The position numbers and the translations under genes are program-made. The notes under the pieces are model-generated. The model saw nothing but the letters and a program-made list of their open reading frames with translations, was not told the origin of the DNA and made no database searches. From Apostichopus japonicus (Eukaryota; Echinodermata; Holothuroidea; Aspidochirotida; Stichopodidae): a stretch of 64,000 bases of DNA. The DNA lies in assembly GCF_037975245.1 (NCBI RefSeq), contig NC_092580.1:201001-265000 (forward strand), read 5' to 3'. This document shows, in pieces, positions 1-13,599 of this stretch. Numbering within the stretch: the stretch's first letter is position 1; every line of letters starts with the position of its first letter.

Positions 1-149
1 GGTTGGTTGCTCTGTACCTCGAGAGCGTGACGCATTTTGGATCGCGGGCTCGAGACCAAGTGGGGGCAGTTTGCTTTTGCCGCGATCTCATACGGTCTCT
101 GGAACTTTAAGTATTAGAAACGAACATAGATTTATATCAACTGCTGTCG

Positions 150-161
150 TGGCGCGGTTGG
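150..161 (+). promoter_or_regulatory. Representative A-box-like motif of the satellite unit
   Basis: TGGCGCGGTTGG fits the tRNA A box TRGCNNAGYNGG at every position except one (G for A at tRNA position 14). It recurs once per unit throughout the array. In tRNA numbering it covers positions 8-19, and the preceding seven bases GCTGTCG would be the 5' acceptor strand. They can pair with TGGGGGC after the B box at six of seven positions, counting G-T pairs. Common variants are GTGGCACTGTTGG, which weakens the motif, and GCGCGATTGG. The match is direct; promoter function is inferred. Confidence 0.55.
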
Positions 162-201
162 TTGCTCTGTACCTCGAGAGCGTGACGTATTTTGGATCGC
201 G

Positions 202-212
202 GGCTCGAGACC
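202..212 (+). promoter_or_regulatory. Representative B-box-like motif of the satellite unit
   Basis: GGCTCGAGACC matches the B box GGTTCGANNCC except for C at the first T-loop position. It would be the T arm of a tRNA: GG, loop CTCGAGA, CC. It starts 52 bp after the A-box start, against about 44 bp in a minimal tRNA gene, so the middle is slightly long; this is within the range Pol III genes tolerate. A T4 run (TTTGCTTTTGCC) follows about 20 bp downstream, where a Pol III terminator would be expected. A second T4 or T5 run lies between the two boxes and could stop transcription early. Confidence 0.5.
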
Positions 213-3200
213 AGGTGGGGGCAGTTTGCTTTTGCCGCGATCTTATACGGTCTCTGAGGAACTTTAAGTATTAGAAACGAACATAGATTTATATCAACTG
301 CTGTCGTGGCGCGGTTGGTTGCTCTGTACCTCGAGAGCGTGACGTATTTTGGATCGCGGGCTCGAGACCAGGTGGGGGCAGTTTGCTTTTGCCGCGATCT
401 TATACGGTGTCTGGAACTTTAAGTATTAGAAAGGAACATAGATTTATATCAACTGCTGTCGTGGCGCGGTTGGTTGCTCTGTACCTCGAGAGCGTGACGT
501 ATTTTGGATCGCGGGCTCGAGACCAGGTGGGGGCAGTTTGCTTTTGCCGGTTTCTTATACGGTCTCTGGGAACTTTAAGTATTAGAAACGAACATAGATT
601 TATATCAACTGCTGTCGTGGCGCGGTTGGTTGCTCTGTACCTCGAGAGCGTGACGTATTTTGGATCGCGGGCTCGAGACCAGGTGGGGGCAGTTTGCTTT
701 TGCCGCGATCTTATACGGTCTCTGGGAACTTTAAGTATTAGAAACGAACATAGATTTATATCAACTGCTGTCGTGGCGCGGTTGGTTGCTCTGTTCCTCG
801 AGAGCGTGACGTATTTTGGATCGCGGGCTCGAGACCAGGTGGGGCAGTTTGCTTTTGCCGCGATCTCATACGGTCTCTGGGAACTTTAAGTATTAGAAAC
901 GAACATAGATTTATATCAACTGCTGTCGTGGCGCGGTTGGTTGCTCTGTACCTCGAGAGCGTGACGTATTTTGGATCGCGGGCTCGAGACCAGGTGGGGG
1001 CAGTTTGCTTTTGCCGGTTTCTTATACGGTCTCTGGGAACTTTAAGTATTAGAAACGAACATAGATTTATATCAACTGCTGTCGTGGCGCGGTTGGTTGC
1101 TCTGTACCTCGAGAGCGTGACGTATTTTGGATCGCGGGCTCGAGACCAGGTGGGGGCAGTTTGCTTTTGCCGCGATCTTATACGGTCTCTGGGAACTTTA
1201 AGTATTAGAAACGAACATAGATTTATATCAACTGCTGTCGTGGCGCGGTTGGTTGCTCTGTTCCTCGAGAGCGTGACGTATTTTGGATCGCGGGCTCGAG
1301 ACCAGGTGGGGCAGTTTGCTTTTGCTGCGATCTCATACGGTCTCTGGGAACTTTAAGTATTAGAAACGAACATAGATTTATATCAACTGCTGTCGTGGCG
1401 CGGTTGGTTGCTCTGTACCTCGAGAGCGTGACGTATTTTGGATCGCGGGCTCGAGACCAGGTGGGGCAGTTAGCTATTGCCGGTTTCTTATACGGTGTCT
1501 GGAACTTTAAGTATTAGAAACGAACATAGATTTATATCAACTGCTGTCGTGGCGCGGTTGGTTGCTCTGTACCTCGAGAGCGTGACGTATTTTGGATCGC
1601 GGGCTCGAGACCAGGTGGGGGCAGTTTGCTTTTGCCGCGATCTTATACGGTCTCTGGGAACTTTAAGTATTAGAAACGAACATAGATTTATATCAACTGC
1701 TGTCGTGGCGCGGTTGGTTGCTCTGTACCTCGAGAGCGTGACGTATTTTGGATCGCGGGCTCGAGACCAGGTGGGGGCAGTTTGCTTTTGCCGCGATCTT
1801 ATACGGTGTCTGGGAACTTTAAGTATTAGAAACGAACATAGATTTATATCAACTGCTGTCGTGGCGCGGTTGGTTGCTCTGTACCTCGAGAGCGTGACGT
1901 ATTTTGGATCGCGGGCTCGAGACCAGGTGGGGCAGTTTGCTTTTGCCGCGATCTCATACGGTCTCTGGGAACTTTAAGTATTAGAAACGAACATAGATTT
2001 ATATCAACTGCTGTCGTGGCGCGGTTGGTTGCTCTGTACCTCGAGAGCGTGACGTATTTTGGATCGCGGGCTCGAGACCAGGTGGGGGCAGTTTGCTTTT
2101 GCCGCGATCTGGTACGGTCTCTGGAACTTTAAGTATTAGAAACGAACATAGATTTATATCAACTGCTGTCGTGGCGCGGTTGGTTGCTCTGTACCTCGAG
2201 AGCGTGACGTATTTTGGATCGCGGGCTCGAGACCAGGTGGGGCAGTTTGCTTTTGCCGCGATCTCATACGGTCTCTGGGAACTTTAAGTATTAGAAACGA
2301 ACATAGATTTATATCAACTGCTGTCGGGGCGCGGTTGGTTGCTCTGTACCTCGAGAGCGTGACGTATTTTGGATCGCGGGCTCGAGACCAGGTGGGGGCA
2401 GTTTGCTTTTGCCGCGATCTCATACGGTCTCTGGAACTTTAAATATTAGAAACGAACATAGATTTATATCAACTGCTGTCGTGGCGCGGTTGGTTGCTCT
2501 GTTCCTCGAGAGCGTGACGTATTTTGGATCGCGGGCTCGAGACCAGGTGGGGCAGTTTGCTTTTGCCGCGATCTCATACGGTCTCTGGGAACTTTAAGTA
2601 TTAGAAACGAACATAGATTTATATCAACTGCTGTCGTGGCGCGGTTGGTTGCTCTGTACCTCGAGAGCGTGACGTATTTTGGATCGCGGGCTCGAGACCA
2701 GGTGGGGGCAGTTTGCTTTTGCCGGTTTCTTATACGGTCTCTGGGAACTTTAAGTATTAGAAACGAACATAGATTTATATCAACTGCTGTCGTGGCGCGG
2801 TTGGTTGCTCTGTACCTCGAGAGCGTGACGTATTTTGGATCGCGGGCTCGAGACCAGGTGGGGGCAGTTTGCTTTTGCCGCGATCTCATACGGTCTCTGG
2901 GAACTTTAAGTATTAGAAACGAACATAGATTTATATCAACTGCTGTCGTGGCGCGGTTGGTTGCTCTGTACCTCGAGAGCGTGACGTATTTTGGATCGCG
3001 GGCTCGAGACCAGGTGGGGGCAGTTTGCTTTTGCCGCGATCTCATACGGTCTCTGGGAACTTTAATTATTAGAAACGAACATAGATTTATATCAACTGCT
3101 GTCGTGGCGCGGTTGGTTGCTCTGTACCTCGAGAGCGTGACGTATTTTGGATCGCGGGCTCGAGACCAGGTGGGGGCAGTTTGCTTTTGCCGCGATCTTA

Positions 3201-6200
3201 TACGGTCTCTGGGAACTTTAAGTATTAGAAACGAACATAGATTTATATCAACTGCTGTCGTGGCGCCTATGGTTGCTGAGTACCTCGAGAGCGTGACGTA
3301 TTTTGGATCGCGGGCTCGAGACCAGGTGGGGGCAGTTTGCCTTTGCCGCGATCTGGTACGGTCTCTGGAACTTTAAGTATAAGAAACGAACATAGATTTA
3401 TATCAACTGCTGTCGTGGCGCGGTTGGTTGCTCTGTACCTCGAGAGCGTGACGTATTTTGGATCGCGGGCTCGAGACCAGGTGGGGGCAGTTTGCTTTTG
3501 CCGCGATCTCATACGGTCTCTGGGAACTTTAAGTATTAGAAACGAACATAGATTTATATCAACTGCTGTCGTGGCGCGGTTGGTTGCTCTGTACCTCGAG
3601 AGCGTGACGTATTTTGGATCGCGGGCTCGAGACCAGGTGGGGGCAGTTTGCTTTTGCCGCGATCTCATACGGTCTCTGGGAACTTTAATTATTAGAAACG
3701 AACATAGATTTATATCAACTGCTGTCGTGGCGCGGTTGGTTGCTCTGTACCTCGAGAGCGTGACGTATTTTGGATCGCGGGCTCGAGACCAGGTGGGGGC
3801 AGTTTGCTTTTGCCGCGATCTTATACGGTCTCTGGGAACTTTAAGTATTAGAAACGAACATAGATTTATATCAACTGCTGTCGTGGCGCCTATGGTTGCT
3901 GAGTACCTCGAGAGCGTGACGTATTTTGGATCGCGGGCTCGAGACCAGGTGGGGGCAGTTTGCTTTTGCCGCGATCTTATACGGTCTCTGGGAACTTTAA
4001 GTATTAGAAACGAACATAGATTTATATCAACTGCTGTCGTGGCGCGGTTGGTTGCTCTGTACCTCGAGAGCGTGACGTATTTTGGATCGCGGGCTCGAGA
4101 CCAGGTGGGGGCAGTTTGCTTTTGCCGCGATCTTATACGGTCTCTGGGAACTTTAAGTATTAGAAACGAACATAGATTTATATCAACTGCTGTCGTGGAG
4201 CGGTTGGTTGCTCTGTACCTCGAGAGCGTGACGTATTTTGGATCGCTCGCTCGAGACCAGGTGGGGGCAGTTTGCTTTTGCCGGGTTCTTATACGGTCTC
4301 TGGGAACTTTAAGTATTAGAAACGAACATAGATTTATATCAACTGCTGTCGTGGCGCGGTTGGTTGCTCTGTACCTCGAGACCGTGACGTATTTTGGATC
4401 GCGGGCTCGAGCCCAGGTGGGGGCAGTTTGCTTTTGCCGGGTTCTTATACGGTCTCTGGGAGCTTTAAGTGTTAGAAACGAACATAGATTTATATCAACT
4501 GCTGTCGTGGCGCGGTTGGTTGCTCTGTACCTCGAGAGCGTGACGTATTTTGGATCGCGGGCTCGAGACCAGGTGGGGGCAGTTTGCTTTTGCCGGGTTC
4601 TTATACGGTCTCTGGGAACTTTAAGTGTTAAAAACGAACATAGATTTATATTAACTGCTGTCGTGGCGCGGTTGGTTGCTCTGTACCTCGAGAGCGTGAC
4701 GTATTTTGGATCGCGGGCTCGAGACCAGGTGGGGGCAGTTTGCTTTTGCCGCGATCTCATACGGTCTCTGGGAACTTTAAGTATTAGAAACGAACATAGA
4801 TTTATATCAACTGCTGTCGTGGCGCGGTTGGTTGCTCTGTACCTCGAGAGCGTGACGTATTTTGGATCGCGGGCTCGAGACCAGGTGGGGGCAGTTTGCT
4901 TTTGCCGCGATCTCATACGGTCTCTGGGAACTTTAAGTATTAGAAACGAACATAGATTTATATCAACTGCTGTCGTGGCGCGGTTGGTTGCTCTGTACCT
5001 CGAGAGCGTGACGTATTTTGGATCGCGGGCTCGAGACCAGGTGGGGGCAGTTTGCTTTTGCCGCGATCTGGTACGGTCTCTGGGAACTTTAAGTATTAGA
5101 AACGAACATAGATTTATATCAACTGCTGTCGTGGCGCGGTTGGTTGCTCTGTACCTCGAGAGCGTGACGTATTTTGGATTGCGGGCTCGAGACCATGTGG
5201 GGGCAGTTAGCTTTTTCCGCGAACTTATACGGTCTCTGGAACTTTAAGTATTAGAAACGAACATAGATTTATATCAACTGCTGTCGTGGCGCGGTTGGTT
5301 GCTCTGTACCTCGAGAGCGTGACGTATTTTGGATCGCGGGCTCGAGACCAGGTGGGGGCAGTTTGCTTTTGCCGCGATCTCATACGGTCTCTGGGAACTT
5401 TAAGTATTAGAAACGAACATAGATTTATATCAACTGCTGTCGTGGCGCGGTTGGTTGCTCTGTACCTCGAGAGCGTGACGTATTTTGGATCGCGGGCTCG
5501 AGACCAGGTGGGGGCAGTTTGCTTTTGCCGCGATCTGGTACGGTCTCTGGGAACTTTAAGTATTAGAAACGAACATAGATTTATATCAACTGCTGTCGTG
5601 GCGCGGTTGGTTGCTCTGTACCTCGAGAGCGTGACGTATTTTGGATTGCGGGCTCGAGACCATGTGGGGGCAGTTAGCTTTTTCCGCGAACTTATACGGT
5701 CTCTGGAACTTTAAGTATTAGAAACGAACATAGATTTATATCAACTGCTGTCGTGGCGCGGTTGGTTGCTCTGTACCTCGAGAGCGTGACGTATTTTGGA
5801 TCGCGGGCTCGAGACCAGGTGGGGGCAGTTTGCTTTTGCCGCGATCTTATACGGTCTCTGGGAACTTTAAGTATTAGAAACGAACATAGATTTATATCAA
5901 CTGCTGCCGTGGCCCGATTGGTTGCTCTGTACCTCGAGAGCGTGACGTATTTTGGATCGCGGGCTCGAGACCAGGTGGGGCAGTTTGCTTTTGCCGCGAT
6001 CTTATACGGTCTCTGGGAACTTTAAGTATTAGAAACGAACATAGATTTATATCAACTGCTGTCGTGGCGCGGTTGGTTGCTCTGTACCTCGAGAGCGTGA
6101 CGTATTTTGGATCGCGGGCTCGAGACCAGGTGGGGGCAGTTTGCTTTTGCCGCGATCTTATACGGTCTCTGGGAACTTTAAGTATTAGAAACGAACATAG

Positions 6201-9200
6201 ATTTATATCAACTGCTGTCGTGGCGCGGTTGGTTGCTCTGTACCTCGAGAGCGTGACGTATTTTGGATCGCGGGCTCGAGACCAGGTGGGGGCAGTTTGC
6301 TTTTGCCGCGATCTTATAGGGTCTCTGGGAACTTTAAGTATTAGAAACGAACATAGATTTATATCAACTGCTGTCGTGGCGCGGTTGGTTGCTCTGTACC
6401 TCGAGAGCGTGACGATTTTTGGATCGCGGGCTCGAGACCAGGTGGGGGCAGTTTGCTTTTGCCGCGATCTCATAGGGTCTCTGGGAACTTTAAGTATTAG
6501 AAACGAACATAGATTTATATCAACTGCTGTCGTGGCGCGGTTGGTTGCTCTGTACCTCGAGAGCGTGACGATTTTTGGATCTCGGGCTCGAGACCAGGTG
6601 GGGCAGTTTGCTTTTGCCGCGATCTCATACGGTCTCTGGGAACTTTAAGTATTAGAAACGAACATAGATTTATATCAACTGCTGTCGTGGCGCGGTTGGT
6701 TGCTCTGTACCTCGAGAGCGTGACGATTTTTGGATCGCGGGCTCGAGACCACGTGGGGGCAGTTTGCTTTTGCCGCGATCTCATACGGTCTCTGGGAACT
6801 TTAAGTATTAGAAACGAACATAGATTTATATCAACTGCTGTCGTGGCGCGGTTGGTTGCTCTGTACCTCGAGAGCGTGACGTATTTTGGATCGCGGGCTC
6901 GAGACCAGGTGGGGGCAGTTTGCTTTTGCCGCGATCTCATACGGTCTCTGGGAACTTTAAGTATTAGAAACGGACATAGATTTATATCAACTGCTGTCGT
7001 GGCGCGGTTGATTGCTCTGTACCTCGAGAGCGTGACGTATTTTGGATCGCGGGCTCGAGACCAGGCCAGGGCTGTTTGCTTTTGCCGCGATCTTATACGG
7101 TCTCTGGAACTTTAAGTATTGGAAACGAACATAGATTTATATCAACTGCTGTCGTGGCGCGGTTGGTTGTGCTCTGTACCTCGAGAGCGTGACGTATTTT
7201 GGATCGCGGGCTCGAGACCAGGTGGGGGCAGTTTGCTTTTGCCGCGATCTCATACGGTCTCTGGGAACTTTAAGTATTAGAAACGAACATAGATTTATAT
7301 CAACTGCTGTCGTGGCTCGGTTGATTGCTCTGTACCTCGAGAGCGTGACGTATTTTGGATCGCGGGCTCGAGACCAGGTGGGGGCAGTTTGCTTTTGCCG
7401 CGATCTCATACGGTCTCTGGGAACTTTAAGTATTAGAAACGAACATAGATTTATATCAACTGCTGTCGTGGCGCGGTTGGTTGCTCTGTACCTCGAGAGC
7501 GTGACGATTTTTGGATCGCGGGCTCGAGACCAGGTGGGGGCAGTTTGCTTTTGCCGCGATCTCATACGGTCTCTGGGAACTTTAAGTATTAGAAACGAAC
7601 ATAGATTTATATCAACTGCTGTCGTGGCGCGGTTGGTTGCTCTGTACCTCGAGAGCGTGACGATTTTTGGATCGCGGGCTCGAGACCAGGTGGGGGCAGT
7701 TTGCTTTTGCCGCGATCTCATACGGTCTCTGGGAACTTTAAGTATTAGAAACGAACATAGATTTATATCAACTGCTGTCGTGGCGCGGTTGGTTGCTCTG
7801 TACCTCGAGAGCGTGACGATTTTTGGATCTCGGGCTCGAGACCAGGTGGGGGCAGTTTGCTTTTGCCGCGATCTCATACGGTCTCTGGGAACTTTAAGTA
7901 TTAGAAACGAACATAGATTTATATCAACTGCTGTCGTGGCGCGGTTGGTTGCTCTGTACCTCGAGAGCGTGACGATTTTTGGATCGCGGGCTCGAGACCA
8001 CGTGGGGGCAGTTTGCTTTTGCCGCGATCTCACACGGTCTCTGGAACTTTAAGTATTAGAAACGAACATAGATTTATATCAACTGCTGTCGTGGCGCGGT
8101 TGGTTGCTCTGTACCTCGAGAGCGTGACGTATTTTGGATCGCGGGCTCGAGACCAGGTGGGGGCAGTTTGCTTTTGCCGCGATCTGGTACGATCTCTGGA
8201 ACTTTAAGTATTAGAAACGAACATAGATTTATATCAACTGCTGTCGTGGCGCGGTTGGTTGCTCTGTACCTCGAGAGCGTGACGTATTTTGGATCGCGGG
8301 CTCGAGACCAGGTGGGGCAGTTTGCTTTTGCCGCGATCTTATACGGTCTCTGGGAACTTTAAGTATTAGAAACGAACATAGATTTATATCAACTGCTGTC
8401 GTGGCGCGGTTGGTTGCTCTGTACCTCGAGAACGTGACGTATTTTGGATCGCGGGCTCGAGACCAGGTGGGGGCAGTTTGCTTTTGCCGCGTTCTTATAC
8501 GGTCTCTGGAACTTTAAGTATTAGAAACGAACATAGATTTATATCAACTGCTGTCGTGGCGCGGTTGGTTGCTCTGTACCTCGAGAGCGTGACGTATTTT
8601 GGATCGCGGGCTCGAGACCAGGTGGGGCAGTTTGCTTTTGCCGCGATCTTATACGGTCTCTGGAACTTTAAGTATTAGAAACGAACATAGATTTATATCA
8701 ACTGCTGTCGTGGCGCGGTTGGTTGCTCTGTACCTCGAGAGCGTGACGTATTTTGGATCGCGGGCTCGAGACCAGGTGGGGCAGTTTGCTTTTGCCGCGA
8801 TCTCATACGGTCTCTGGGAACTTTAAGTATTAGAAACGAACATAGATTTATATCAACTGCTGTCGTGGCGCGGTTGGTTGCTCTGTACCTCGAGAGCGTG
8901 ACGTATTTTGGATCGCGGGCTCGAGACCAGGTGGGGCAGTTTGCTTTTGCCGCGATCTTATACGGTCTCTGGGAACTTTAAGTATTAGAAACGAACATAG
9001 ATTTATATCTACTGCTGTCGTGGCGCGGTTGGTTGCTCTGTACCTCGAGAACGTGACGTATTTTGGATCGCGGGCTCGAGACCAGGTGGGGGCAGTTTGC
9101 TTTTGCCGCGATCTAATACGGTCTCTGGGAACTTTAAGTATTAGAAACGAACATAGATTTATATCAACTGCTGTCGTGGCGCGGTTGGTTGCTCTGTACC

Positions 9201-12200
9201 TCGAGAGCGTGACGTATTTTGGATCGCGGGCTCGAGACCAGGTGGGGGCAGTTTGCTTTTGCCGCGATCTCATACGGTCTCTGGAACTTTAAGTATTAGA
9301 AACTAACATAGATTTATATCAGCTGCTGTCGTGGCGCGGTTGGTTGCTCTGTACCTCGAGAGCGTGACGTATTTTGGATCGCGGGCTCGAGACCAGGTGG
9401 GGGCAGTTTGCTTTTGCCGCGATCTCATACGGTCTCTGGGAACTTTAAGTATTAGAAACGAACATAGATTTATATCAACTGCTGTCGTGGCGCGGTTGGT
9501 TGCTCGGTACCTCGAGAGCGTGACGTATTTTGGATCGCGGGCTCGAGACCAGGTGGGGGCAGTTTGCTTTTGCCGCGATCTTATACGGTCTCTGGAACTT
9601 TAAGTATTAGAAACTAACATAGATTTATATCAACTGCTGTCGTGGCGCGGTTGGTTGCTCTGTACCTCGAGAGCGTGACGTATTTTGGATCGCGGGCTCG
9701 AGACCAGGTGGGGCAGTTTGCTTTTGCCGCGATCTCATACGGTCTCTGGGAACTTTAAGTATTAGAAACGAACATAGATTTATATCAACTGCTGTCGTGG
9801 CGCGGTTGGTTGCTCTATACCTCGAGAGCGTGACGATTTTTGGATCGCGGGCTCGAGACCAGGTGGGGGCAGTTTGCTTTTGCCGCGATCTCATACGGTC
9901 TCTGGGAACTTTAACTATTAGAAACGAACATAGATTTATATCAACTGCTGTCGTGGCGCGGTTGGTTGCTCTGTACCTCGAGAGCGTGACGATTTTTGGA
10001 TCGCGGGCTCGAGACCAGGTGGGGGCAGTTTGCTTTTGCCGCGATCTCATACGGTCTCTGGGAACTTTAAGTATTAGAAACGAACATAGATTTATATCAA
10101 CTGCTGTCGTGGCGCGGTTGGTTGCTCTGTACCTCGAGAGCGTGACGTATTTTGGATCGCGGGCTCGAGACCAGGTGGGGGCAGTTTGCTTTTGCTGCGA
10201 TCTTATACGGTCTCTGGGAACTTTAAGTATTAGAAACTAACATAGATTTATATCAACTGCTGTCGTGGCGCGGTTGGTTGCTCTGTACCTCGAGAGCGTG
10301 ACGTACTTTGGATCGCGGGCTCGAGACCAGGTGGGGGCAGTTTGCTTTTGCCGCGATCTTATACGGTCTCTGGAACTTTAAGTATTAGAAACTAACATAG
10401 ATTTATATCAACTGCTGTCGTGGCGCGGTTGGTTGCTCTGTACCTCGAAAGCGTGACGTATTTTGGATCGCGGGCTCGAGACCAGGTGGGGGCAGTTTGC
10501 TTTTGCCGCGATCTTATACGGTCTCTGGGAACTTTAAGTATTAGAAACGAACATAGATTTATATCAACTGCTGTCGTGGCGCGGTTGGTTGCTCTATACC
10601 TCGAGAGCGTGACGATTTTTGGATCGCGGGCTCGAGACCAGGTGGGGGCAGTTTGCTTTTGCCGCGATCTCATACGGTCTCTGGGAACTTTAAGTATTAG
10701 AAACGAACATAGATTTATATCAACTGCTGTCGTGGCGCGGTTGGTTGCTCTGTACCTCGAAAGCGTGACGTATTTTGGATCGCGGGCTCGAGACCAGGTG
10801 GGGGCAGTTTGCTTTTGCCGCGATCTTATACGGTCTCTGGGAACTTTAAGTATTAGAAACGAACATAGATTTATATCAACTGCTGTCGTGGCGCGGTTGG
10901 TTGCTCTATACCTCGAGAGCGTGACGATTTTTGGATCGCGGGCTCGAGACCAGGTGGGGGCAGTTTGCTTTTGCCGCGATCTCATACGGTCTCTGGGAAC
11001 TTTAAGTATTAGAAACGAACATAGATTTATATCAACTGCTGTCGTGGCGCGGTTGGTTGCTCTGTACCTCGAGAGCGTGACGATTTTTGGATCGCGGGCT
11101 CGAGACCAGGTGGGGGCAGTTTGCTTTTGCCGCGATCTCATACGGTCTCTGGGAACTTTAAGTATTAGAAACGAACATAGATTTATATCAACTGCTGTCG
11201 TGGCGCGGTTGGTTGCTCTGTACCTCGAGAGCGTGACGTATTTTGGATCGCGGGCTCGAGACCAGGTGGGGGCAGTTTGCTTTTGCTGCGATCTTATACG
11301 GTCTCTGGGAACTTTAAGTATTAGAAACTAACATAGATTTATATCAACTGCTGTCGTGGCGCGGTTGGTTGCTCTGTACCTCGAGAGCGTGACGTATTTT
11401 GGATCGCGGGCTCGAGACCAGGTGGGGGCAGTTTGCTTTTGCTGCGATCTTATACGGTCTCTGGGAACTTTAAGTATTAGAAACTAACATAGATTTATAT
11501 CAACTGCTGTCGTGGCGCGGTTGGTTGCTCTGTACCTCGAGAGCGTGACGATTTTTGGATCGCGGGCTCGAGACCAGGTGGGGGCCGTTTGCTTTTGCCG
11601 CGATCTCATACGGTCTCTGGGAACTTTAAGTATTAGAAACGAACATAGATTTATATCAACTGCTGTCGTGGCGCGGTTGGTTGCTCTGTACCTCGAGACC
11701 GTGACGTATTTTGGATCGCGGGCTCGACACCAGGTGGGTTCAGTTTGCTTTTGCCGCGATCTTATACGGTCTTTGGAACTTTAAGTATTAGAAACTAACA
11801 TAGATTTATATCAACTGCTGTCGTGGCGCGGTTGGTTGCTCTGTACCTCGAGAGCGTGACGTATTTTGGATCGCGGGCTCGAGACCAGGTGGGGGCAGTT
11901 TGCTTTTGCCGCGATCTCATACGGTCTCTGGGAACTTTAAGTATTAGAAACGAACATAGATTTATATCAACTGCTGTCGTGGCGCGGTTGGTTGCTCTGT
12001 ACCTCGAGAGCGTGACGTATTTTGGATCGCGGGCTCGAGACCAGGTGGGGGCAGTTTGCTTTTGCCGCGATCTTATACGGTCTCTGGGAACTTTAAGTAT
12101 TAGAAACGAACATAGATTTATATCAACTGCTGTCGTGGCGCGGTTGGTTGCTCTGTACCTCGAGAGCGTGACGATTTTTGGATCGCGGGCTCGAGACCAG

Positions 12201-13599
12201 GTGGGGGCAGTTTGCTTTTGCCGCGATCTGGTATGGTCTCTGGAACTTTAAGTATTAGAAACGAACATAGATTTATATCAACTGCTGTCGTGGCGCGGTT
12301 GGTTGTGCTCTGTACCTCGAGAGCGTGACGTATTTTGGATCGCGGGCTCGAGACCAGGTGGGGCAGTTTGCTTTTGCCGCGATCTTATACGGGCTCTGGG
12401 AACTTTAAGTATTAGAAACGAACATAGATTTATATCAACTGCTGTCGTGGCGCGGTTGGTTGCTCTGTACCTCGAGAGCGTGACGATTTTTGGATCGCGG
12501 GCTCGAGACCAGGTGGGGGCAGTTTGCTTTTGCCGCGATCTGGTATGGTCTCTGGAACTTTAAGTATTAGAAACGAACATAGATTTATATCAACTGCTGT
12601 CGTGGCGCGGTTGGTTGTGCTCTGTACCTCGAGAGCGTGACGTATTTTGGATCGCGGGCTCGAGACCAGGCCAGTGCAGTTTGCTTTTGCCGCGATCTGG
12701 TATGGTCTCTGGAACTTTAAGTATTAGAAACGAACATAGATTTATATCAACTGCTGTCGTGGCGCGGTTGGTTGCTCTGTACCTCGAGAGCGTGACGTAT
12801 TTTGGATCGCGGGCTCGAGACCAGGTGGGGCAGTTTGCTTTTGCCGCGATCTCATACGATCTCTGGAACTTTAAGTATTAGAAACAAACATTGATTTATA
12901 TCAACTGCTGTCGTGGCGCGGTTGGTTGTGCTCTGTACCTCGAGAGCGTGACGTATTTTGGATCGCGGGCTCGAGACCAGGTGGGGCAGTTTGGTTTTGC
13001 CGCGATCTCATACGGTCTCTGGAACTTTAAGTATTAGAAACAAACATTGATTTATATCAACTGCTGTCGTGGCGCGGTTGGTTGTGCTCTGTACCTCGAG
13101 AGCGTGACGTATTTTGGATCGCGGGCTCGAGACCAGGTGGGGGCAGTTTGGTTTTGCCGCGATCTCATACGGTCTCTGGAACTTTAAGTATTAGAAACGA
13201 ACATAGATTTATATCAACTACTGTCGTGGCGCGGTTGGTTGTGCTCTGTACCTCGAGAGCGTGACGTATTTTGGATCGCGGGCTCGAGACCAGGTGGGGG
13301 CAGTTTGCTTTTGCCGCGATCTTTTACGATCTCTGGAACTTTAAGTATTAGAAACGAACATAGATTTATATCAACTGCTGTCGTGGCGCGGTTGGTTGTG
13401 CTCTGTACCTCAAGAGCGTGACGTATTTTGGATCGCGGGATCGAGACCAGGCCAGCGCAGTTTGCTTTTGCCGCGATCTAATACGGTCTCTGGAACTTTA
13501 AGTATTAGAAACGAACATAGATTTATATCAACTGCTGTCGTGGCGCGGTTGGTTGTGCTCTGTACCTCGAGAGCGTGACGTATATTAGACGTATTTTGG

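Larger units (their letters stand above)
1..12300 (+). repeat. Array segment dominated by the 155-156 bp unit type
   Basis: Units here read GGTTGGTTGCTCTG (no GT insertion) and mostly CTCTGGGAAC, giving 155-156 bp. An isolated unit with the GT insertion appears near 7,167. Local variants mark copied blocks. For example, units with GCCGGTTTCTTATAC near 548 and 1,015 are 467 bp apart (three units). Units with GCGCCTATGGTTGCTGAG near 3,265 and 3,890 are 625 bp apart (four units). From about 6,411 many units carry GACGATTTTTGG in place of GACGTATTTTGG. Confidence 0.85.

Noticed and set aside
3267-4916. 549-codon minus-strand open frame
   Set aside because: Same satellite read on the other strand; overlaps an equally long plus-strand frame, with no independent coding evidence.
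3337-5247. 636-codon plus-strand open frame
   Set aside because: It is a repetition of one 52-residue word produced by the 156-bp satellite period; the frame breaks at every 155- or 157-bp unit.
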